Shown one piece after another: positions 58,501-64,000 of a stretch of 64,000 nucleotides of DNA. The stretch's first letter is position 1, and the number at the start of each line of letters is the position of its first letter. Location: the NCBI RefSeq assembly GCF_051622035.1, contig NC_135359.1, positions 32,889,501 through 32,953,500 of the forward strand, read 5' to 3'. A program made the position numbers and the translations under genes. This DNA comes from Arctopsyche grandis. Lineage: Eukaryota > Arthropoda > Insecta > Trichoptera > Hydropsychidae. Under the pieces are notes generated by a model that was not told where the DNA came from, did not search any database, and saw only the letters and a program-made list of their open reading frames with translations.

Positions 58501-61084
58501 TGCTCCATTATCGTAAGCTGGAATCACAGCTAATACAGAATGACTTAGAATGACGACAATCGTTGATAAAAATCTGGAATATTATCAATATTTATTTATT
58601 TATTTATTTTTACATACATATATACAAATATACCAGGAAGGCTTAACAGGTAAACTCCAAATGCGCCTTCCTGGTCCACATAATTATTACATAGATACAT
58701 GTAAATCTAATCAATATCTGACATCTATCGTCAGATATTACAAATATCGTATTAATACGATAAATAACGATGAATAACTTTCATGTAACAATACGAATTT
58801 TATATTCGATAAACAACCAGAGACATCTATGGTGAGCAATATGGCGAAACCTAAGATATAACAATAACTAAAGGTTCGCAACAGAAAATTGGGAAGGAAA
58901 CGCCAATTTTACAGGAATCGTTTCAATGAAAATCAGAAAAATTGGCGAATTCTGATAAGAAACGATCGACCTTGACAAATCAAGGTCTGGCCAATAGCGA
59001 GACTTAGCGGGAATCGAACTCGTAGCATCAAGTACGAGATAATTCAATATTCACCACTAGACTAGTAGGATAGTCACAGTGCTATCCATTGTTCCAGTGT
59101 TATAAATCCTTTGTACACCTGTGGCACCTTCTGGGTCCGGTGACTAGTTATAACAAACAGTAACATTTTCGAGTCTACGTATGACACTAGCATCCTGATC
59201 AATAATAACTTCCTTGCTTCACTGATCGGTTAGGTTAGTTTATCACTAATATGATATTGAAATTTTCCCATTTCGATCGAACTTACATATGTTTAATTCA
59301 TTTTATAAATGTTTGCAGTAAGGAGACAAATACGCGATTCTCATATTTTAAGGTTCTCTCATGTTAGACCCGGGCCACACCGAGCAACTTTGTCGGCCGA
59401 CTAGTCGCGCCACCAGAAAAAATGTAATGGAAATGTGAACGACCAAGAAGTTGACGGGTGTGGCACGCCCCATCTAACTGCATACGTTGATCATCGCTTT
59501 CAACCAAGTCGCTCGGTGTGGCCCCGGTCTTAGAGGTCCATAACGAAGCTTTTCAACTGATTCTAAGCCCGCTTTAAACGTCAATAAATTCAACCCATAA
59601 AGCCTTCAACATGAGGCCACACCCACATCCCTCAATGAATACAGACATGAAAAGAGTTTACCAATTTGTATATAGCTTGGTGGCTGTCACGTTGCTGGGT
59701 TCGATCCCGTGGGTTGACCTCGATGGAAAAGAATTTATTCCGAATATTTATGTAGGGTTGCTGGTCAGACCTGGATATTTGTGACTACAAGCTTATCGTT
59801 TCCTATCAAAGTTTGACAAATTAGCTGATTTCATTGTTGAAATCGGTTCCTCATCAATTGGCAAAAACCATCTTACCCTCAATGTCACCATTATTTGAAT
59901 ATGATTTTAAAAAAATCATAATCTATAAATTTATATATGTACATTTCAGTGGCGTGCGGTAAAATTCTCTCTCTTTTTGTCATACAGCCTTATTTAATGT
60001 GCGCGAGCAGGATACAAGAGGAACAGGCTGTTCTTCTTGTATCCTGCCCGTTCAAATGAAGTAAGGCTGTACGACAAAAATAGAGAGAATTTCACCGCAC
60101 GCTACTGGTACATTTATTTATATAGGTAGCTAAAAAATGGCATCATAGGAAAATATTAAATTGGATCCATTGGCTATGCCGCCTTTCCCACGCTTTTTTT
60201 AATGTACACATTTCAATACCATATTGGTGATCAGTGTGCTCAAATTATTGAAATATTATTAATGTTACATTTACCTTAATCCATGTATAATTTCATGCGA
60301 ACCGGATGAAACATTTGTATTACAAATGATTTTATTATTGCTATACATGCTGAAACATCGTAAAATTCTACACCCCAATCCGAAATCAATCGGTTTATGA
60401 TTTTCAATAGTGAATTCATCGGTCATGGTTTTTGGGTCTGAAAAAAAAATCATATTCATAATTTCAAACGCCAAAATGACTAAAATTCAAAGCACAAACC
60501 TGTGGTATCTCCATTTACTATATTTTCAGCGATTTCAATACCATTCTTATAGCTCATGTTGGCGGACTTGCGTGATTTAATCATCGGTTGGTAGAATTTA
60601 ACGTCATACACTGTTCCTACTGCACACATCATTAATGTGACAGCAATCATTGATCTAAAAATGCATAAATGTGAAGTCAAATATCAACACTGACAAACCG
60701 TTAAAGCCGGTTACTTTAACCGAGAAACGGTTATCATTTTCGAAGATTAATTGATCAGAGTGGTGGACATACTTCTTAACCGCTTAGACGCCCAGCCGAC
60801 GCGCTGAGCGTATAATAGATACGGCTGTTTGCGCCTTAAGGCGCTTTGGGCAGCTAAGCGGTTAAAGTAAAAATAAAACTATTGACTTACAGAAAGGTAA
60901 TCGTTTTGTAATCCCGCAGCCACGAATAGTCGTCAACAAGTTTCCTGACAAACTCCATTTGATAAGATGTATTGTACAGGTTCTGATGGGCCAATATTTT
61001 GGAATTGAAATACTTCTGCAGCAGCGTAGTCAACTCTGGTCCATCGCAAGACATGGGCAAACACAAACCCAACACCATTCTAAA
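52513..61084 (-). CDS. NRF-6-like acyltransferase, gene C (exons 3-13; 5' part lies beyond the window)
   Basis: Third paralogue, truncated only by the window edge. Exons 3-13: 61084-60891, 60654-60500, 60437-60275, 58573-58418, 57576-57457, 57390-57151, 54683-54588, 54504-54375, 53211-53037, 52962-52820, 52740-52513; 1800 nt, 599 codons plus stop. The signal peptide and the first half of the NRF domain (exons 1-2) were not found between 61085 and 64000, so intron 2 is at least 2.9 kb. Recognisable parts: VLGLCLPMSC (NRF domain), canonical R171-x10-H182 counted from exon 3, [15 protein letters not shown] with paired cysteines, canonical RIGPY, and final helix VFESPNIALNKI. Exon 8 is 6 nt shorter than in A and B. 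The acidic loop encoded by exon 4 is the longest of the three. This copy keeps the family-typical Arg and Pro that A and B have lost, so it is the most conventional one. No sign of decay in the part seen. Confidence 0.92.
53257..53400 (+). mobile_element. SINE tail fragment
   Basis: Only the LINE-like 3' tail (CGAAATACAGTGATTTATGT ... TTGTCAAGCCTTCCTAG) of the family at 46633. Confidence 0.65.
53436..53640. repeat. Tandem duplication, about 105 bp, intron 10 of gene C
   Basis: Two copies of CTCAACAATATTCGAACGAA followed by TCCTTTTATCACACAGAATA, separated by a TTTATTTATTTTACAT tail. Confidence 0.8.
53728..53998 (-). mobile_element. tRNA-derived SINE, 5'-truncated
   Basis: Minus-strand copy of the 46633 family without the tRNA head; tail CCAGGAAGGCTTGACAATTA at the left. 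Confidence 0.68.
54019..54245 (+). mobile_element. tRNA-derived SINE with A and B boxes
   Basis: A-box region GTGGACTAATGGTTAGCATA and B box GGTTCGATTCC (54073-54083) give an internal Pol III promoter. The body matches the other SINEs (CATTGAAACGATTCCTGTAA). The best evidence that the family is tRNA-derived. Confidence 0.75.
54987..55245 (+). mobile_element. tRNA-derived SINE, subfamily 2
   Basis: Has CAGCGTGGTTCGGTAGTTGC, the CTGCTGGTTAGACTTGG border, GACTCCAAGTCGATCGTTTC and GGCAAAAACCATCCTACCC. Same subfamily as 59675-59905. Confidence 0.7.
56325..57070. mobile_element. DNA element with ~100-bp inverted termini in intron 8 of gene C
   Basis: 746 bp, ends CACTGTTCGACA and inverse. Inverted termini include GAGACGAGATATGACTTTT and ATAGATCTATGCCCAGTGAA. 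TA follows the right end and TA-rich DNA precedes the left, suggesting Tc1/mariner-like, but no transposase frame is evident. Confidence 0.6.
57605..57735 (+). mobile_element. SINE fragment cut by a piggyBac-type MITE
   Basis: GATTCAATCCCTGGCCC, CTGGCCAGACCTTGG and AGAGTTTGCCAATTTATCTG are SINE sequence. It stops at TTAA, where the 57739 MITE begins. Confidence 0.6.
57739..58064. mobile_element. piggyBac-type MITE, copy 2
   Basis: Follows TTAA (57735-57738). CCCTTTGAATGC start and internal sequence match 16607-16922. Confidence 0.55.
58608..59045 (-). mobile_element. tRNA-derived SINE, minus strand
   Basis: Tail ACCAGGAAGGCTTAACAGGT at the left, body AGGAATCGTTTCAATGAAAA, head with GCGGGAATCGAACTCGTAGC (inverse of a B box). 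Confidence 0.7.
59061..59153. repeat. Family P unit, intron 5 of gene C
   Basis: ACTAGTAGGATAGTCACAGT ... TCTGGGTCCGGTGACTAG followed by TTATAA. Same orientation as the copy at 12366. Confidence 0.65.
59367..59529. mobile_element. Harbinger-type MITE, copy 3
   Basis: 163 bp flanked by TTA (59364-59366, 59530-59532). Ends GACCCGGGCCACACC / GACCGGGGCCACACC. The interior matches the copies at 14041 and 14378 (TTTGTCGGCCGACTAGTCGC). Confidence 0.72.
59675..59905 (+). mobile_element. tRNA-derived SINE, subfamily 2
   Basis: B box GGTTCGATCCC (59698-59708), then GGTTGACCTCGATGGAAAAG and GGCAAAAACCATCTTACCC as in 54987-55245. Confidence 0.7.
59947..60107. mobile_element. hAT foldback MITE with perfect 8-bp TSD
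   Basis: 161 bp, TIR CAGTGGCGTGCGGTAAAATT / CAGTAGCGTGCGGTGAAATT, central arms AGGATACAAGAGGAACAG and inverse. Flanked by GTACATTT on both sides (59939-59946, 60108-60115). The 8-bp duplication and CAG...CTG ends fix it as hAT. Confidence 0.85.
60780..60861. mobile_element. 82-bp TTAA-flanked palindromic MITE
   Basis: TTAA at 60776-60779 and 60862-60865. Ends CCGCTTAGACGCCC / CCGCTTAGCTGCCC. Sits in intron 3 of gene C, 29 bp downstream of the exon 3 donor. Confidence 0.65.
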
Positions 61085-61119
61085 CTACAATATACTTCAT
61101 AAATACCCTCAAAAAAGTA

Positions 61120-61210
61120 TTAACTCTTTGCACTCGAATGCCGCCATAGCAGCGGCATTGAGGTTTGCCGTGTTACTCGAATACCGCCACTGTGGCGGCA
61201 TTCAAGCATA
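61120..61210. repeat. TTAA-linked double hairpin in intron 2 of gene C
   Basis: TTAACTCTTTGCACTCG is followed by two hairpins, 61137-61159 (AATGCCGCC...GGCGGCATT type) and 61180-61202 (ATACCGCCACTGTGGCGGCA). Resembles a piggyBac-type end. Begins 36 bp before exon 3. Confidence 0.5.
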
Positions 61211-61347
61211 TTACGTTAGTGTCAATTATACTTTTATTGGATACTCGGAATCTTTGAATTTCCATTATATATTAATAACAAAGCATGAATGCATAATAAT
61301 TCATATAAGTATAAAATGTACTGTCACTTACGTGCAATGTTGCAACC

Positions 61348-62049
61348 AGAGAAATGTTATAATAATAGAAGTGCCTTTATGAATAAATAAATTGTGTCAA
61401 TAATACGCGGTACGTCTCCATAACTAGGCTACAACGCACGAAATATAATCAAGGTCATTACATATTCACTACAGAAATTTAAGTTTTATTTTAAGTATTA
61501 TTTTTATCCACTTTTTTGTATTTGTCTGTCTTTGGGAACTCTTAAATTAACATGTAATGTATATTTCAACAAAAATATGTATAATATAAAATGAACGATG
61601 TTTATATTAATTTAATTTAAATAATTGGTTATTAATATAATTGAGTATTCGGCGCCATCAAGAGAAATGTTTTTACATTTATTTAAAAATATTTTTACAT
61701 TTCTCTGGTGCCACCCCTGAAATTTTATGTAGAATCCGAGCAATCGCCATGACACTTTTAAAAACTGTCAAACTATGATGTTAATTGAATAATATGTTAC
61801 TTAAATGATCAATTTACTTAAAAAATATATCCCATGTTGTTTATTGTGTATTTTTGAATGCATTGTGCAATTTTTAACGATGCACTTTCCCATCTTACGA
61901 GTAATATAAACAAACAGAGGAATATGTATCGGACATACGTCGAGCACCAAGCATCAAATACGACTGATGCCAAAATTATTTGAAAAGGTCTGTGGACATT
62001 CCTCACTTTACAACAATATGACGCCTAAAGCCACTTCCATTATTATATC
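61348..62049. mobile_element. DNA element D in intron 2 of gene C
   Basis: About 700 bp with TIR GAAATGTTATAATAATAGAA at the left and CCACTTCCATTATTATA at the right. Also carries an internal inverted pair AGAGAAATGTTTTTACATTT / TACATTTCTCTGGTGCC. Reference copy for the family. Confidence 0.75.
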
Positions 62050-62212
62050 TAGACTGCGGATAGAGAGCGTGCTTTTTCCAGGAATCGGGACGGTTTGGCA
62101 CTATTTACAAAACTAGAGTGCAAAAAAAAGGTTCGGCAAACCTTTAACAAAGCATTTACAACAATTGAACAATGGACGGCGCGCTTTGCGTCCGCTCACT
62201 AATTATAACAAT
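62050..62212. repeat. Family P unit
   Basis: From GCGGATAGAGAGCGTGC to GCGTCCGCTCACTAATTATAA, containing GGTTCGGCAAACCTTTAACA as in the copies at 12366 and 25380. Confidence 0.55.
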
Positions 62213-62479
62213 TCTCTGGTTGCAACATTTTACGGGTCATACAATTTGAAATTTGAGTCCATGCCAGGTTATTTGTTTTGTGTTCCGAACGCTCTACTTG
62301 CAAGAAATTGTCATTATTTCAAGCAGACACATAAATTTTCAAATTATTGGTGTACATCATAGATCTAGAATAGACTAAATATGGCAGATACGACGCAGCG
62401 GTCGGCGTTTTTTTCACTTCCCCCGCTAGTTAAACCCCCCGCACCCCTCAGTTAGTGACGAAAAGATGAAAAAATCTCC

Positions 62480-63086
62480 GCATATCTATCATAGTAGAAA
62501 CGTCTAAACTATTTTAGACGTTTCTACTATGATAGAAAAGGACTTCTGATAAAAAAAGCCGACATGTATTATGGATTATAATAAATATATGAAAGGGGTA
62601 GATCGCGCAGATCAATATCTGTCTTATTATCCCATGTATCGAAAAACGAGAAAATGGACCAAAAAGGTTGTTTTGTATTTATTTAATTGTGGACTTTTTA
62701 ATTCATTCAAAACATTCAAAGTTGCGAATCCAAACGGTCAATTAAAATTTTGTGATTTTTTGTTAAATATTGCAAAATTCTGGATTGATGATAAAGAACC
62801 TTCACAAACGGATTAATCCATGGACATGCAAGTACCATCTACATCCTCTGCGCCTTCAACATCAAATACATCTAAGTCTATTTCACTGAAAAGGTTATCA
62901 GGAAGTGTTAAAGAGCATCAGATAGTAAGGATAAGCATGGACAATAAACGCCTGAGAAGAAAGTGTAAAGTTGTGCATCACACAAAATTCGTAAAGAAAC
63001 TGCATATATGTATGTGCAAAGAGTGTAAAGTTCCATTGCACATTGGTGAATGTTTTTCAGTTTTTCATTTAAAAAAAAAGTATTAG
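62480..63086 (+). pseudogene. piggyBac transposase relic (C-terminal part)
   Basis: Plus strand, in intron 2 of gene C. From about 62550: KKPTCIMDYNKYMKGVDRAD, YYPMYRKTRKWTKKV and LFNCGLFNSFKTF, the last part of the piggyBac catalytic domain. One in-frame TAA at 62814-62816 follows QTD. The same frame then continues to 63086 with a Ser-rich linker and the C-terminal Cys/His region (LHICMCKECKVPLHIGECFS). The N-terminal two thirds, with the first Asp residues, is missing. At its upstream edge lies a near-perfect palindrome (62480-62537, arms CTATCATAGTAGAAACGTCT). Confidence 0.85.
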
Positions 63087-63762
63087 TACGAAAACAATGA
63101 ACAATTTATGTATTTCGTGGCTGGGAAGTTCTACAAATACATATAAGAAGCAGTTGGTGAGTGATATTATGTTTTTGAGTAATTTTCATTATGAATTTGA
63201 ATGTAAATTGATAATTTTATATTTAACATTTTTTTCATTATAAACATTAAACATACGCAAATGGTCATTCTGATTATACATAAAGACAGTTTATGTAATA
63301 ATAGTAACAAGATTTAAGAAAAACAAAACGGTTTTAAAAATATTGATAAACGAAAATTTATGAAATACTATTGAATATTATGGTCATGAAAACATTTCCT
63401 GAAAATTTTATACATAAATGTAGGAATGATTTTTAAACGAGCCGAGCCGTATGTGTGGTTGGTCAAACTGCAAGGGATAAAGTATGTGTGTGGTATGCAT
63501 GGGAGAGACCGGATGCGTGTTGTTATGGTCACTTGTTGGAGAACAAGCCCGACGACATCATGTTATAATAAATAGTTCTGACTTAATCTGCGCGTATCAT
63601 TTGGAATCCTTCACATCCGGATCCTATATACACATAGTATGTCTATTGGTTTAAAAGATTTTAGTAAAACCATTCGTATTTGCCGATTTTCGCAAAAAAT
63701 GAGCGGTATTTGGCGTAAGTTTCTATGGTAATCGCGCGGTCCCTAAAGTGTTACATATACAT

Positions 63763-63872
63763 CAGCGGCGTGCGCTGAAATTCTCTCTCTTTTTGTCGTA
63801 CAGCCTTAATTAATGTGCACGAACAGGATACAAGAGGAACAGCCTAGTCCTCTTGTATCCTGCTCGTGCACA
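63763..63872. mobile_element. hAT foldback MITE interrupted at TTAA
   Basis: Left end CAGCGGCGTGCGCTGAAATT and hairpin core as in 59947. The right arm is broken at TTAA (63873-63876), after which CCCTTTCGCGGGCGAA begins: a piggyBac-type end that runs out of the window. Confidence 0.65.
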
Positions 63873-64000
63873 TTAACCCTTTCGCGGGCGAATTATTTCT
63901 AGTTGATTTTTACAAATTTCATTTCGATAGTATTACTAAAAAATACACATTTAAGTCAAATATGGAAAAAAAATTATTAAATATGTTTTAAACATTGAAA

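Noticed and set aside
61130-61382. Plus-strand frame over exon 3 and intron 2 of gene C
   Set aside because: Covers antisense exon, a double hairpin and the end of element D; no protein features.
61085-64000. Exons 1 and 2 of gene C inside the window
   Set aside because: Searched both by expected motifs (signal peptide, [12 protein letters not shown]) and frames; none found, so they must lie to the right.

Overview
The window looks like an insect chromosome, quite possibly a fly. It is very AT-rich, has frequent ACATACATATGTATGT-type motifs, spliceosomal introns of 62-83 bp mixed with kilobase introns, and a dense load of DNA transposons, Helitron-like elements, tRNA-derived SINEs and dead non-LTR retrotransposons. 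No species can be named from sequence alone. No true tRNA, rRNA or CRISPR locus was seen.

The only intact genes are three tandem paralogues, all on the minus strand and read right to left (C, then B, then A). They encode NRF-6-like ('nose resistant to fluoxetine') integral-membrane acyltransferase-3 proteins. Gene A (19908 to 6944, 721 aa) and gene B (38509 to 28089, 723 aa) are complete with 13 coding exons each. Gene C enters from the right edge and its exons 3-13 (61084 to 52513, 599 codons) are present. I rebuilt the exons by hand from splice signals. Summed exon lengths are multiples of three in all three genes, intron phases agree, and seven internal exons have identical lengths in all three copies. 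Genes A and B share derived residues (Lys for Arg in the R-x10-H motif, Ala for Pro in the RIGPY motif) that C lacks, so they are the younger pair.

Region by region: 1-6.9 kb, downstream of A, holds a 14-bp minisatellite, a hAT relic, a SINE, two Helitron-like elements and a Mutator-like element with a perfect 9-bp target duplication. 6.9-19.9 kb is gene A, whose long introns hold Harbinger-type elements, a nested palindromic transposon stack and an unidentified GC-rich former coding tract. 19.9-28 kb is intergenic, with a broken non-LTR element, a striking array of palindrome-separated short units and inverted minisatellite arms. 28-38.5 kb is gene B, with reverse-transcriptase relics, a Helitron nested in a Harbinger-like element, a putative solo LTR and a pogo-like element. 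38.5-52.5 kb is a 14-kb gene-free spacer with hAT, Helitron, SINE and RT relics. 52.5-64 kb is gene C, with many SINEs and MITEs and a piggyBac transposase relic in the opposite strand of intron 2.

NRF-6-like proteins are polytopic membrane proteins with a secreted/luminal Cys-rich N-terminal domain. In C. elegans the family is linked to lipid and drug uptake in gut and epidermis; the substrate of these insect copies cannot be read from the sequence. The transposon families inside the introns lie at different introns and orientations in each paralogue, so they arrived after the duplications.
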